From the NCBI RefSeq assembly GCF_001701025.1, contig NZ_CP016793.1, positions 9,176,001 through 9,240,000 on the forward strand: a stretch of DNA of 64,000 nucleotides. The letters run 5' to 3'. Below the pieces are notes generated by a model, which was not told the origin of the DNA, made no database searches, and saw only the letters and a list, made by a program, of their open reading frames with translations. Positions 46,044 to 54,780 of this stretch are shown in pieces. The DNA comes from Lentzea guizhouensis (GTDB lineage Bacteria; Actinomycetota; Actinomycetes; Mycobacteriales; Pseudonocardiaceae). Each line of letters starts with the position of its first letter. Within the stretch, counting starts at the first letter, position 1. The position numbers and the translations under genes are program-made.

Positions 46044-47126
46044 GTGCCGCCTGCAGCCAATCCGAGAGGTCTGTCCGCCGTCACCCCGAGCAGCAGGAGC
46101 CGCGTCGTCCGCGTCCTCAGCGACGGCGAACCCACCTGCACGACACCATCGATCGTGCACCACATGCGTCCGGGAGCCGCGGAGGCCGCGGCCGCCGTTC
46201 TCAACCGGTGTGACGTCGCGGTGGTCCAGCACGAGTACGGGATCTACGCCGGCCGCGACGGCGCGGAGGTGCTGAGCGTGCTGGCCCGGCTGCGGGTCCC
46301 GGTGATCGTCGTGCTGCACACGGTGCTCACCACGCCCACCTCCGGACAGCGCCAGGTGCTCGAAGCGGTCGTCGACCACGCCGACGCCGTGGTCACCATG
46401 TCGGAAGCGGCCAGGAACCGCCTGCTGGCGGGTTATGCGGTCGAACGGCCGGGCGAGGTCGTGGTGATCCCGCACGGCGCTGTGCCGACCGACAGGTCCG
46501 CGCCCGGAGCACCGGACCGTGGCCCGCTGGTCCTCACCTGGGGCCTGCTCGGGCGCGGCAAGGGCGTCGAGTGGGGCATCGCGGCGCTCGCCGCACTGCG
46601 CGACCTGCGGCCGCGCTACCTGGTGGCGGGCCAGACCCATCCCAAGGTGCTGGCACATGAGGGTGAGGCGTACCGGACGCACCTGCGGGAGCAGGCCGCC
46701 GCGGCCGGGGTGACCGACCTGGTCGAGTTCGACCCGGCCTACCGCGAAACGGAGGCGCTGGTGGACCTGGTCGGCAGGGCCGACGTCGTCCTGCTGCCGT
46801 ACGACTCGTCCGAACAGGTCACGTCCGGCGTGCTCGTGGAAGCGCTCGCGGCGCGGAAGCCGGTGGTCACGACGGTGTTCCCGCACGCGGTCGAACTACT
46901 CGCGGACGGCGCCGGTCTCCTGGTACCGCACCGGGATCCCGCCGCCATCGCCGCGGCGCTGCGGCGGGTGCTGACCGAACCTGGCCTCGCCGCCGGGATG
47001 CGCGAACGGTCCGCCGGCCTGAGTGCCGCACTGAACTGGCCCGCGGTCGCGAGCCGTTACCGCCGCCTCTCCGAGAACCCGGTGGCGGACAAGCTGTTCG
47101 CCGACCGAGTCGTCGTGACGATGTGA
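46044..47126 (+). CDS. Glycosyltransferase family 1/4-like, N-terminus shortened
   Basis: A 360-residue GT-B protein. It has VAVVQHEYGIYAGRDGAEVL, VIPHGAVPTD, a donor-side segment LVLTWGLLGRGKGVEWGIAA, and the SSEQVTSGVLVEALAARKPV region that binds the nucleotide-sugar. Relatives usually start with a TYPPTxCGxA motif, about 20-25 residues earlier, which is missing here and not found in any upstream frame. Its stop overlaps the glycosidase-like gene. Probably acts in surface mannan or glycan metabolism; activity is doubtful because of the truncation. Confidence 0.8.
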   Translation: MPPAANPRGLSAVTPSSRSRVVRVLSDGEPTCTTPSIVHHMRPGAAEAAAAVLNRCDVAVVQHEYGIYAGRDGAEVLSVLARLRVPVIVVLHTVLTTPTSGQRQVLEAVVDHADAVVTMSEAARNRLLAGYAVERPGEVVVIPHGAVPTDRSAPGAPDRGPLVLTWGLLGRGKGVEWGIAALAALRDLRPRYLVAGQTHPKVLAHEGEAYRTHLREQAAAAGVTDLVEFDPAYRETEALVDLVGRADVVLLPYDSSEQVTSGVLVEALAARKPVVTTVFPHAVELLADGAGLLVPHRDPAAIAAALRRVLTEPGLAAGMRERSAGLSAALNWPAVASRYRRLSENPVADKLFADRVVVTM

Positions 47127-48133
47127 GCGGCCTCCAGTTCGCCCACCTGATCCGGCTCAGCGACGACACCGGTCTCCACGAACACGCGGACGGCCCGCTC
47201 CCGCGCCGGGAGCACGGCTACTGCCTCGACGACGTCGCGCGGGGCCTCGTCGTCCTGAACCGCGAACCCGGGCTGCCCGCCGATCTGACCGCTCTGGCGG
47301 AGGACTACCTGGCGTTCGTGTCCTACGCGCAGGCCGAGGACGGACGCTTCCACAACCGGCTCAGCCCCGATCGCCGCTGGCTCGACGAACCGGGACTGGG
47401 CGACTGGTGGGGACGCGCGCTGTGGGGACTCGGCACCGCCGCCGCCCGCAGCACGGTGCCGGCGATCCGGCGGGCCGCACTGGAGTGCTTCGACCGCAGC
47501 GCCCACCACCGGCCGTCATCGGTGCGCACGATGGCGTTCGCCGCGCTCGGTGCCACCGAGGTGCTGAGCGCCGATCCCCTCCACGCGTCCGCCTCCGCAC
47601 TGCTCGGCGACATCACCTCGTACATCGGTGGGCCACGCCCCGACGCGAACTGGCCGTGGCCGGAGAACCGGCTGTTCTACGCCAACGCCGTGCTGCCGGA
47701 GGCGTTGATCGCGGCGGGCGACCTCCTCGGGAGCGACGAGGTCCGTGACGACGGGCTGCGACTGCTGGAGTGGCTGCTGACCGTGGAGTCCAGAAGCTTC
47801 CACCTCTCACCGGTCCCGACCGGCGGGTGGTTCCTCGGCGAACCGCGCCCGGCTTTCGACCAGCAGCCCATCGAGGCCGCCGCGATGGCCGACGCCTGCG
47901 CCCGCGCCTACCGGGTCACCTCCGATCCCGCGTGGCTCGACGGTGTCCACCGTTCGATCGCGTGGTTCAACGGCGACAACGACCTCGGCTCGCTGATACA
48001 CGACGAACAGACCGGTGGCGGCTACGACGGTCTGACACCGAGCGGTCCGAACATCAACCAGGGCGCCGAGTCGACCCTGGCGCTGATCTCCACCCGGCAA
48101 CACCTGCGCACGCTCCTGAGGAGCACCGCATGA
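47123..48133 (+). CDS. Alpha/alpha-barrel glycosidase-like protein
   Basis: A 336-residue protein rich in WGxAL-type helices (GDWWGRALWGLGTAA; GYCLDDVARGLVVL; DANWPWPENRLFYANAVLPE), as in six-hairpin glycosidases. The GTG at 47123 overlaps the stop of the glycosyltransferase gene. In actinobacteria such genes often form a trio with a family 1 glycosyltransferase and a GH130 phosphorylase; the third member survives here only as a fragment. Substrate unknown. Confidence 0.8.
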   Translation: MSGLQFAHLIRLSDDTGLHEHADGPLPRREHGYCLDDVARGLVVLNREPGLPADLTALAEDYLAFVSYAQAEDGRFHNRLSPDRRWLDEPGLGDWWGRALWGLGTAAARSTVPAIRRAALECFDRSAHHRPSSVRTMAFAALGATEVLSADPLHASASALLGDITSYIGGPRPDANWPWPENRLFYANAVLPEALIAAGDLLGSDEVRDDGLRLLEWLLTVESRSFHLSPVPTGGWFLGEPRPAFDQQPIEAAAMADACARAYRVTSDPAWLDGVHRSIAWFNGDNDLGSLIHDEQTGGGYDGLTPSGPNINQGAESTLALISTRQHLRTLLRSTA

Positions 48134-48156
48134 GCGCCTGAGTCACGCGCAGCCCG

Positions 48157-48351
48157 GTGCGGCTGCGCCCGGACGCGAGCCGCGTCATCACCAAGCTGTT
48201 CGTGCCGGGAGAGGAAGTGCCCGAGCACGAGTCGCGGTCGGCGGCCGTCATCCGGCGGGACCGCGTCCAGGTCGGCAACTGCGGCTCGCCGACCGCAACT
48301 GCGCCCGGCACGGCGTCCGCCGTGGTCAGATCGACATCTCCGCTCGACTGA
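48157..48351 (+). pseudogene. GH130 (beta-mannoside phosphorylase-like) N-terminal fragment
   Basis: RLRPDASRVITKLFVPGEEV and ESRSAAVIRR match the first approximately 40 residues of GH130 proteins of this trio. The similarity ends abruptly at about 48265 and the frame stops at 48351. The remaining 300 or so residues are absent. The next 230 bp hold only a 40-codon frame (48358-48480) that I cannot identify. Confidence 0.6.
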
Positions 48352-48580
48352 TCCGGGGTGTTCGAGCTCTTCGGCTGGGCCACCGCCGTCCGCCGACCGA
48401 GGCCGGAGCGGCTGACGCGCAAGGTCAAGTCGTCCGGCGACGCCCGAACGGCGGCGCAACTCGGGGTGGCAGCGCACTAAGATCACCTGTGCGCCTGGCC
48501 CGGTCAGGTGAGAGCTCGACTGCCGCCCCGGCCCCCGGCGGTGCCACTTCCACCACCACTGATCTGGGGTGCTGCCTGAC

Positions 48581-48910
48581 ATGACCGGTCTTGCCGACGT
48601 CACGCTTCTGGAGAAGGACATCCGCGCACTGCGCGAGAGGGACTGCCGTCACAGCGGCGAATCCTGTCTCGACCGGGTTCGTCCGGGGATCCGCGAGAAC
48701 CTTCCGTTGCTCGACCGCGGCCGGGAACGGTTCGGCGCCGCGAACGGCACCGAGGTGGTCGGCTGGGCGAGGTCCTTCACCGAGTCCGATCTGCCCACCG
48801 GCCAGTTGGCCGAAGGGGCCGTCGGCTCCGGGCCGCGCGCGCTGGAGTCGGCCACTTCCGCCGGCTCAGCGAGGATGCGCGACCGCTTCCGTTCCCTGGT
48901 GACGCCGTGA
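48581..48910 (+). CDS. Hypothetical 109-residue protein coupled to a GAF-ANTAR gene
   Basis: MTGLADVTLLEKDIRALRER opens a mostly helical, charged protein with two Cys (RDCRHSGESCLDR) and no signal peptide. I recognise no domain. Its stop overlaps the GTG of the following GAF-ANTAR gene, which argues that it is translated and functionally linked. The ribosome site is weak. Confidence 0.6.
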   Translation: MTGLADVTLLEKDIRALRERDCRHSGESCLDRVRPGIRENLPLLDRGRERFGAANGTEVVGWARSFTESDLPTGQLAEGAVGSGPRALESATSAGSARMRDRFRSLVTP

Positions 48911-49674
48911 GCGGTGAACGGCCCGCCGAGGTGCCGGCGGGTATCGCCTCCGACGCGACCGCTCGCGGTGCCGCGATGTCGAGCGAAGCGGCGTGCGAGG
49001 CGTGCGTGGCGCTGCTCGGGGTCAGCGGCGCCCAAGTGACGGTGCTGAAGGGCAAGGGCCGGGGTGAGTCCCGGTGTTCCACGAACCAGATCGGCACCCT
49101 TCTGGAGAACATGCGGTTCACCCTCGGCGAGGGACCGTGCGAGGACACGCTCCGGTCCGGTGCCACGGTTCTGGTCGATGACCTGGACTCCTGGGAGAAC
49201 CACCACCGGTGGCCGCTGTTCACGCTGTCCGCCGCCGCCACCGGGGCACGGGCGATGTTCTCGTTCCCGTTGCGCAGCGGCGCGATCCTCCTGGGATCGC
49301 TCGTGCTGCACAGGACGAGCCCAGGGCCGCTGACACCGGAGCAGGTGGCCGACGCGCATGTCGTGACCGACATCGTCATGTCGTCAGTGCTGGACGAGTT
49401 GGCCCGCGCCCGCGTCGACGTTCGAGTTCCTGCGCCGCACGGAACACCGCTGGACCGCGCCGAGGTGCACCAGGCCGTTGGAATGGTGTCGGTCCAGTCG
49501 GGAGTGAGCATGGACGAGGCGCTCGTGCGCCTGCGCGCCCACGCGTTCGCACACGACCAACCGGTGGTCGAAGTCGCTCGCGACGTCGTCGCCCGACGTC
49601 TGCGACTGAGTCCGAACGACCCGCACGGTCTCCGTGCTCCTCTCCGCCCGGAGACGACGAACAGTGGTGACTGA
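48907..49674 (+). CDS. GAF-ANTAR RNA-binding antiterminator
   Basis: A 255-residue regulator. A GAF domain spans about residues 20-165 (TLGEGPCEDTLRSGATVLVD is its conserved loop) and a C-terminal ANTAR domain includes AEVHQAVGMVSVQSGVSMDEAL and LRAHAFAH. ANTAR domains bind tandem RNA hairpins to prevent termination. The usual Ala-Lys-Gly core reads QAVGMVSVQ. GTG at 48907 overlaps the previous stop. Confidence 0.88.
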   Translation: MSGERPAEVPAGIASDATARGAAMSSEAACEACVALLGVSGAQVTVLKGKGRGESRCSTNQIGTLLENMRFTLGEGPCEDTLRSGATVLVDDLDSWENHHRWPLFTLSAAATGARAMFSFPLRSGAILLGSLVLHRTSPGPLTPEQVADAHVVTDIVMSSVLDELARARVDVRVPAPHGTPLDRAEVHQAVGMVSVQSGVSMDEALVRLRAHAFAHDQPVVEVARDVVARRLRLSPNDPHGLRAPLRPETTNSGD

Positions 49675-49683
49675 CATGTCCGT

Positions 49684-49946
49684 GGAGACCTGGCGGAGAC
49701 GTTCGTCGAGCAGGTCATCAGCGCCCAGGAGTCGCTCGCGGGGCAGCTGCGGTACGCGTTGCAGAGCAGGTGCTCATCGAGCAGGCGAAGGGCGTGCTCG
49801 CCGAGCGCCTGCAGATCGGCATGGGCGAGGCGTTCGGCCTCCTGCGGGTGCACGCGAGGAGCAACCGCCTGCACCTGAGCAGGGTGGCGGAGGACGTCAT
49901 CGACGGTGCGATCGACATGACCGCACTCACGGCCAGGAAGTCGTAG
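49684..49946 (+). pseudogene. ANTAR-domain remnant
   Basis: DLAETFVEQVISAQESLAGQ and LRYALQSR run into VLIEQAKGVLAERLQIGMGE and HARSNRLHLSRVAEDVIDGA only after a frame change near 49768. These are the C-terminal linker and ANTAR domain of a GAF-ANTAR protein; the GAF part is missing. It lies immediately downstream of the intact paralogue. Confidence 0.75.
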
Positions 49947-50173
49947 CCACCCGCAGGCTCACCGCCTCACCGCGGCCAGGCCCTCCTCGACGTCGACGAC
50001 CATCGACTCCGGCACAGGGCTGTCGACCGTGGTGACCATCGCGACGTCGGAGTCCCTGCCACGACCCCGCCCTTGCGGGGCGCGCCGTCCGCCGCGGTAG
50101 GTGGAAGCACGACCGACGCGGAGCAGGCGAGTGCCCCGCGTCGTGTGCGCCTCGCCGCCGCTGTGGCGTGAGG

Positions 50174-50329
50174 TCACCGCACCCGCTCCGGGATGTGGTC
50201 GAGCTCGCTCAGCACGTGCACGGCCAGATCCCGCACGGCTTTGCCGTCGAGCTTGGTGCGGTCGGTCAACACGTCCTCCACCAGCTTGAGCCGGCGGCCG
50301 TAGGCGGACGTGGAGGTCGGTTCGCTCAT
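50174..50329 (-). CDS. Small 51-residue protein of unknown function
   Basis: The frame MSEPTSTSAYGRRLKLVEDV... VRDLAVHVLSELDHIPERVR is preceded by a GGGAG ribosome site eight bases before the ATG at 50329. It has actinobacterial codon bias and an amphipathic helical pattern. I recognise no family. It stands alone between the ANTAR remnant and a gene-free stretch. Confidence 0.55.
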   Translation of the reverse strand: MSEPTSTSAYGRRLKLVEDVLTDRTKLDGKAVRDLAVHVLSELDHIPERVR

Positions 50330-50956
50330 CGGTCTTCTCCCATCTTCTGCTGGGGAACCCGGCCACTCTCGGCCTCCCGTGAGTCCACAGTGGACTGCCG
50401 GGCCCTCTGGTCACCCGCGCGGAACAGGTCCTCGGCGGCGAGGTCCCGGGAACGCGGCTACCAGGCACCGTCGACATACCCCGCGGTGAGCGCCTTCGGC
50501 CGCAACCGCACACGCGACTGGTGCCGAGGCTGCTCGCCGGCCGTAACGGCCGGTGGGGCGATGGACTGGTGCGGAGCCGACATCATGCCGGGACTCCCGT
50601 CTTCGGCTGAACAACAGCCGGTTCAGGTTTCGCCGAGTACGACAGGGGCTTGACCGCCTATGTACGAGATGTTCTCGACAACATTGACACTACACCCCTT
50701 TTTCGCGATGGACCGATTGCACAGCCGCTGTTCCGGGATGCCGTCATTCCGCGTCGGTGCCGCTGACGGCCCTTGCGCGGCCCGGATCGCCGCTCGCCGT
50801 TCGACGGCTGAACTTCCCGATGATTTTGGGCATGTGGTCGCAGAAATGTCGGAGGACGAGGGCCGCGTGGTCCTGTCCGACGTCGCCCGGCCGGTCAACG
50901 AGCGGTCACCGGAGGTCACCGGGCAGACGAGGGTCAGCAAGCCGCGGCCACGCCGG
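50330..50956. other. Gene-free stretch
   Basis: About 620 bp. Open frames on both strands lack codon bias and recognisable sequence. It must carry the promoter of the 51-residue gene; nothing else is identified. Confidence 0.4.
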
Positions 50957-51379
50957 TCACGCCTGCCGGCCGGCGGACCGGCACGCCAGCGCCTCGCCGA
51001 GGTCGGGGTGGAGGTCCAGGACACCGGACAACCCGGTGATCATCAGGGGTAGCCGCACCTGGCGGGTACGCGCCACCACGCACAGGTCGGTGCCCGTCAG
51101 CTGTGCGGTCTTCCCCGCGACGACCAGAACGGTGAGACCGGCCGCGCAGAAGAAGGTCACCTCGGAGAGGTCGAGGACCAGGTGGTGGGTGAACCGCAGT
51201 TGCTCGGCAATCCGGTCGCGCACCACCACGCAGGTGGTCATGTCCACCTCGCCGCTCACGGTGACCACGACCGCTCCGGACGGGACAGTCCGCGTGGTGC
51301 CGACGAGAACTTCGGCAGAGCGCCGGCTCACCTGAGCGTGCCGCGGGCCGGCGGTCGTGGTGACATCGATCTGTGCCAT
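50957..51379 (-). CDS. STAS-domain anti-sigma factor antagonist
   Basis: A 140-residue protein of the SpoIIAA/RsbV type: VVVTVSGEVDMTTCVVVRDR, LVLDLSEVTFFCAAGLTVLV and VVARTRQVRLPLMITGL. The usual phosphorylated Ser before the SxGL loop reads FFCAAGL, so Cys-Ala replaces Asp/Ser-Ser and classic phospho-switching is doubtful. GGAGAG precedes the ATG at 51379. No anti-sigma kinase gene is adjacent. Confidence 0.87.
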   Translation of the reverse strand: MAQIDVTTTAGPRHAQVSRRSAEVLVGTTRTVPSGAVVVTVSGEVDMTTCVVVRDRIAEQLRFTHHLVLDLSEVTFFCAAGLTVLVVAGKTAQLTGTDLCVVARTRQVRLPLMITGLSGVLDLHPDLGEALACRSAGRQA

Positions 51380-51650
51380 GGAAGCTCTCCTCGTCGGCTG
51401 ACGCCACGCCGGGGTCCAGGGCACGTGCCGACAACGCTACCCCCATGAGCGGCTGACGCGGAAGCTCTGCGAGCACCGCATCGTCCGTTCGCACGAAACC
51501 CAGGCAATCCACAGTGGACGTTCGATGTCGCGATCAGCGGGACACGCGGTGCAGGAGTAGCCTCGAGGGATCGAAGCACCGGCGAACGGCGAACGACCGG
51601 ACAAGAGGTCGGCTCGGATCGGAAGACGGACCAAGGCGGGCGCTGCCGTC

Positions 51651-52271
51651 GTGGCGGGCACACTCGTACTGCTCGCGGCGACGCTCTCGGTGTTGCTCGG
51701 CGTCGGCCAAGCAGGTGCGGCGCTGCTGGGAGTCCTCGGTTGGACGGTGGCCCTGGCGGCGCGTCTGCCGGTGCTCGGCTCGACGGGGAGGCTGCACGCC
51801 GTCCGACGTCGCGACACCATCATCGCGGTGACCTCCGGAGTCACCGACGAGGCAGTCCGGCTCGCGCTGGTGCTCGTCGCCGTCGGTGGAGCGGAGTCCG
51901 CGCTCTGGGCCGGTTTCGGCTGGACGCTGGCCCAGCTCGTGTTCATCGCCGCTACCGAGCTGACCGCGTTCAGCTGGCCCATCGGGCGGCAGGGCGTCGA
52001 ACGGCTGAAGGCTCAGGGCGGGTTCGTCAGCACCCATCCCGCTCACAGCGGGACTCGCGGTCTCACGGCGATTTCGTTGCACATGGGGGCCACGCTGCTG
52101 CTGACCGCCGGACCGTGGTGGGTGTCGGCGACCGTGTTCGCCCACGTGCTGGTGAACCTCGGGTTCGCGAGATGGGCCGGCAAGCGGCTCGTGCTGGTCG
52201 AACTGCTCGGCGCCGTCGTGAGCGTGGCGCTGTTGCTGGCCGGACTGTCCGGCTCAGGAGTGCTCGGCTGA
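51651..52271 (+). CDS. Polytopic membrane protein, unknown function
   Basis: A 206-residue protein with about six hydrophobic segments (LVLLAATLSVLLGVG; AALLGVLGWTVALAA; ALWAGFGWTLAQLVFI; ISLHMGATLLLTAG; VFAHVLVNLGFA; VVSVALLLAGL). The arrangement and VTDEAVRLALVLV recall YhfC-like membrane proteins, but the resemblance is weak. The GTG at 51651 is the first possible start after an in-frame stop at about 51560. Confidence 0.65.
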   Translation: MAGTLVLLAATLSVLLGVGQAGAALLGVLGWTVALAARLPVLGSTGRLHAVRRRDTIIAVTSGVTDEAVRLALVLVAVGGAESALWAGFGWTLAQLVFIAATELTAFSWPIGRQGVERLKAQGGFVSTHPAHSGTRGLTAISLHMGATLLLTAGPWWVSATVFAHVLVNLGFARWAGKRLVLVELLGAVVSVALLLAGLSGSGVLG

Positions 52272-52289
52272 CGCCGGACCGGATCGACG

Positions 52290-52470
52290 CCCGCAGTCTT
52301 GAGGACCTCCCACACAGCCGAGGCGGTGATTGCAGTACGAGGAGCGAGAGTCGTGCGCGAGGTGTTCAGCGCGAGCAGCACCCGAGCGTGCCAGATCGCC
52401 GACGCTGGACGCACACCCGTGACGCTCAGCCGGATCAGCTCTGCCTCTCGCCGGACATCCGGAGCGAGGT
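52290..52470 (-). pseudogene. Fragment of an integrase-core transposase
   Basis: The minus strand reads REAELIRLSVTGVRPASAIW followed after a gap by ITASAVWEVLKTAGVDPVRR. The latter matches the WEILKxAGIDPAPRR segment in front of the catalytic domain of actinobacterial integrase-core transposases. The catalytic DDE part is absent. Confidence 0.4.
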
Positions 52471-52494
52471 TCCACGGCATGTACACCCGCCGGC

Positions 52495-52980
52495 TCAGTG
52501 AACGGCCCTGAGGTGGACGAACCACGTGGTGTGGTAGGTCATGCCCCGGCAGCGGGCGTCGGTGTCGGCCTTGAGCTTCACGGCGTCGACCATCTTGTAC
52601 GGGTGGTTGGTCTCGCGCTTCGCGAGGGTCGGCAGCTCGGGGTCCCCGCCAACGGTGGACAGTTCGACCTGGCCGTGGCAGTAGGCCTTGTCGGTGGGGT
52701 CCGCGGTCGAGTCGATGACGACGTCACCGGCGGAGATGGGCTGAAGTTCGGCTTTCACATTGGCATAAGGGTTCGTCAGGGTGAGGGTGACGTACGCGGT
52801 CTCACCGGGTAGCAGCACGCCGATCTGCGTGCCGGGAACCGTCAGGTGGGTGACGGACTCGGGCGAGCCGTTCGAGGCGGTGTACTGGATGCTCGTGGCG
52901 GTCGCGAAGGCGCTGGCGGCCACCACGGCACCCATGGCGGCGCGGACGAGTAGCGGTTTGCCTTTCTCCTTGCTGCGCAC
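52495..52980 (-). CDS. Secreted protein, family unknown (paralogue A)
   Basis: A 161-residue protein with an N-terminal signal or anchor (LVRAAMGAVVAASAFATATS). The beta-rich mature domain has the motifs LLPGETAYVTLTLTNPYANV, AYCHGQVELST and ARCRGMTYHTTW. Two Cys probably form a disulfide. It is about half identical to the protein encoded 114 bp upstream, so the pair arose by tandem duplication. GAGGAG precedes the GTG. Possibly a surface-assembled structural protein; no known family is recognised. Confidence 0.8.
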   Translation of the reverse strand: MRSKEKGKPLLVRAAMGAVVAASAFATATSIQYTASNGSPESVTHLTVPGTQIGVLLPGETAYVTLTLTNPYANVKAELQPISAGDVVIDSTADPTDKAYCHGQVELSTVGGDPELPTLAKRETNHPYKMVDAVKLKADTDARCRGMTYHTTWFVHLRAVH

Positions 52981-53094
52981 AGGTTCTCCTCTGGAACAGT
53001 TGGCGGGACCGCGACAACCACGGGGCCGGCAGCCGCGTGGTTGTCGTTGACGACTCGTGCGCCGACGTTGGGGTGAGCCGGGTCGTCCGCAGGA

Positions 53095-53589
53095 CTAGCG
53101 GACGGCCTGGAACTGGGCGGTCCAGGTGGTGTGGTAGGTCATGGCCTGGCAGCGGATGTCGGTGTCGTCCTTGAGCTTCACCGCGTCGGTCAGCTTGTAC
53201 GGGAAGTTCGCCTCGCTCACGGCCAGCGTCGGCAGAAGGGGGTCCGCGCCGAGGGTGGAGAGTTCGATCTGGCCGTGGCAGTAGGCGGTGTCGGCGGGGT
53301 TGGTGACGCTGTCGATCACGACCTCGCCAGGGGTCACGCTCATCAGCTTGATCTTGACGTTGGCGTTCGGGTTGGACAGGGTGAGGGTGACGTAGGCCTT
53401 CTCGCCGGGCAGCAGCGTGCCGGTCTGCGCGCCGGTCACGGTGGCGGGAACCATCGCCTCGGCCGAGCCCGACACGCCGCCCGCGGTGCTCTCCTGGACG
53501 AACGCGGCAATGGCCAAGCCACTGACGCCCAGGATCGTGCCGGCAGCGGCGATGACGAGCACGGACTTGGCCTTCTTGCTGACATGCAT
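53095..53589 (-). CDS. Secreted protein, family unknown (paralogue B)
   Basis: A 164-residue paralogue of the next gene. Signal peptide SVLVIAAAGTILGVSGLAIA, then LLPGEKAYVTLTLSNPNANV, AYCHGQIELST and IRCQAMTYHTTW. The conserved blocks and the two Cys coincide with paralogue A, while N-termini differ. GGAGAAC precedes the ATG at 53589. It lies between paralogue A and a Ser/Thr/Pro-rich secreted protein on the same strand, so the three may be one operon. Confidence 0.82.
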   Translation of the reverse strand: MHVSKKAKSVLVIAAAGTILGVSGLAIAAFVQESTAGGVSGSAEAMVPATVTGAQTGTLLPGEKAYVTLTLSNPNANVKIKLMSVTPGEVVIDSVTNPADTAYCHGQIELSTLGADPLLPTLAVSEANFPYKLTDAVKLKDDTDIRCQAMTYHTTWTAQFQAVR

Positions 53590-53704
53590 GGCAGTTCTCC
53601 TCACGTGGTGCGAAAACCTGGTGGCCAGAAGGCCATCGGGTGGTTGAAGTTGTGCTGGTCGTGAACCTGGCCGCCGCGGCGGTGCGTGCAACCGCCCGCG
53701 GTGG

Positions 53705-54079
53705 TCAGGGAGTGGGAGGTTGTACCCGGCTGGAACCGGAGGGCGCGTCGACGGGTGTCGTTCCGGCCGGTGCGGGTGTGGACAGCGCTGGCGTGGACGG
53801 AGTCGTCTCGGGTGCCGACGGGGTGGCTGAGGCGATCGGCCCGTCCGCGGGCGGAGCGAGTGGTGTTTCCGGGGTTTGGGTGGCGGTGCCGGTTGTCGTC
53901 GACGTGACGGCGCTGGACGGGATGGGCGTAGGCGCCCAGGTGCCGGCAGTGCCGTCGATCGAGACCGTTGCCGTCGAGCCCAAACCTCCGGCGGACGCCA
54001 CCCCGGCGGCCATGAAGCCCAGTTCGGAGATGACCAGCACGGTGGTGATCGCGCCACGTCGCAGAGTGCGGCCCTTCAC
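53705..54079 (-). CDS. Secreted Pro/Thr/Ser-rich protein
   Basis: A 124-residue protein with a membrane-like N-terminus (ITTVLVISELGFMAAGVASA), then low-complexity sequence rich in Pro, Thr, Ser and Ala (SSAVTSTTTGTATQTPETPL). Such stretches are often O-glycosylated in actinobacteria. No C-terminal sorting motif is visible. The GTG at 54079 begins the signal peptide; the ribosome site is weak. Upstream of the two secreted paralogues. Confidence 0.65.
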   Translation of the reverse strand: MKGRTLRRGAITTVLVISELGFMAAGVASAGGLGSTATVSIDGTAGTWAPTPIPSSAVTSTTTGTATQTPETPLAPPADGPIASATPSAPETTPSTPALSTPAPAGTTPVDAPSGSSRVQPPTP

Positions 54080-54780
54080 GGCCCAGACCCCGCCGATTTC
54101 CGCATTTCAAGGAGCAGCTCGCCGCTGCACTGACATGTTGTACCCTTCATGATCCACTCTTCCTGTGCAGAATTTCAGGCCGACCGCGCCGATGCCAGTC
54201 AAATGACGAAACAAGCATCGAAGACAGATGAGAGCACTGCCTTGGATGTCGGAAACGAATTTCACCCTGTTACAGAATTTTCCTTCACGTATGCGATCGT
54301 TACAATTATTCGAAGATCACCACGGAATTGCAGCAGGCTGATCTTCCGGTCTTCAACAGCTCACAGATACGACCTGGAACTGTCGGTAGCGAAAATCATG
54401 CCGCCGTCGGGATGGCGGCGACACAAAGAAAAACAGAAAGTGGTTCAGAACCGAAAGAAGGAGTCGCCACGACCGACCCGAACGTCAAGCGCTACGAGCA
54501 GGCCCGCCGGCAGTCGACTCGATCACCACGACGACGTCACCGCAGTCGCCGGCGTCGGACGGGTACAAGCCGCATCTCTTGTCGACAGCGACATGACCGT
54601 CGGTGACGGCTTTGTCCCAGCGGTCTGCGGATCGGTGATGAGTCGGCCGACGCCGCGCGAGCCGGACAGGTCAGCCGCGTCCGACAAGGGCGTCGACCGG
54701 GGTGCCCTCTGTTGCCGGCTGTGTTCGACCTCGTTGTGCGCTGGCGGTGTTCGCATGCCGTGCGGTTGCCCGTTTCGATG
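54080..54780. other. Gene-free stretch with an AT-rich core
   Basis: About 700 bp. The part from about 54150 to 54460 is clearly richer in A and T than the rest of the window (for example tacagaattttccttc). Frames here have no codon bias. It probably holds the promoter of the secreted trio and may include transferred DNA. Confidence 0.5.
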
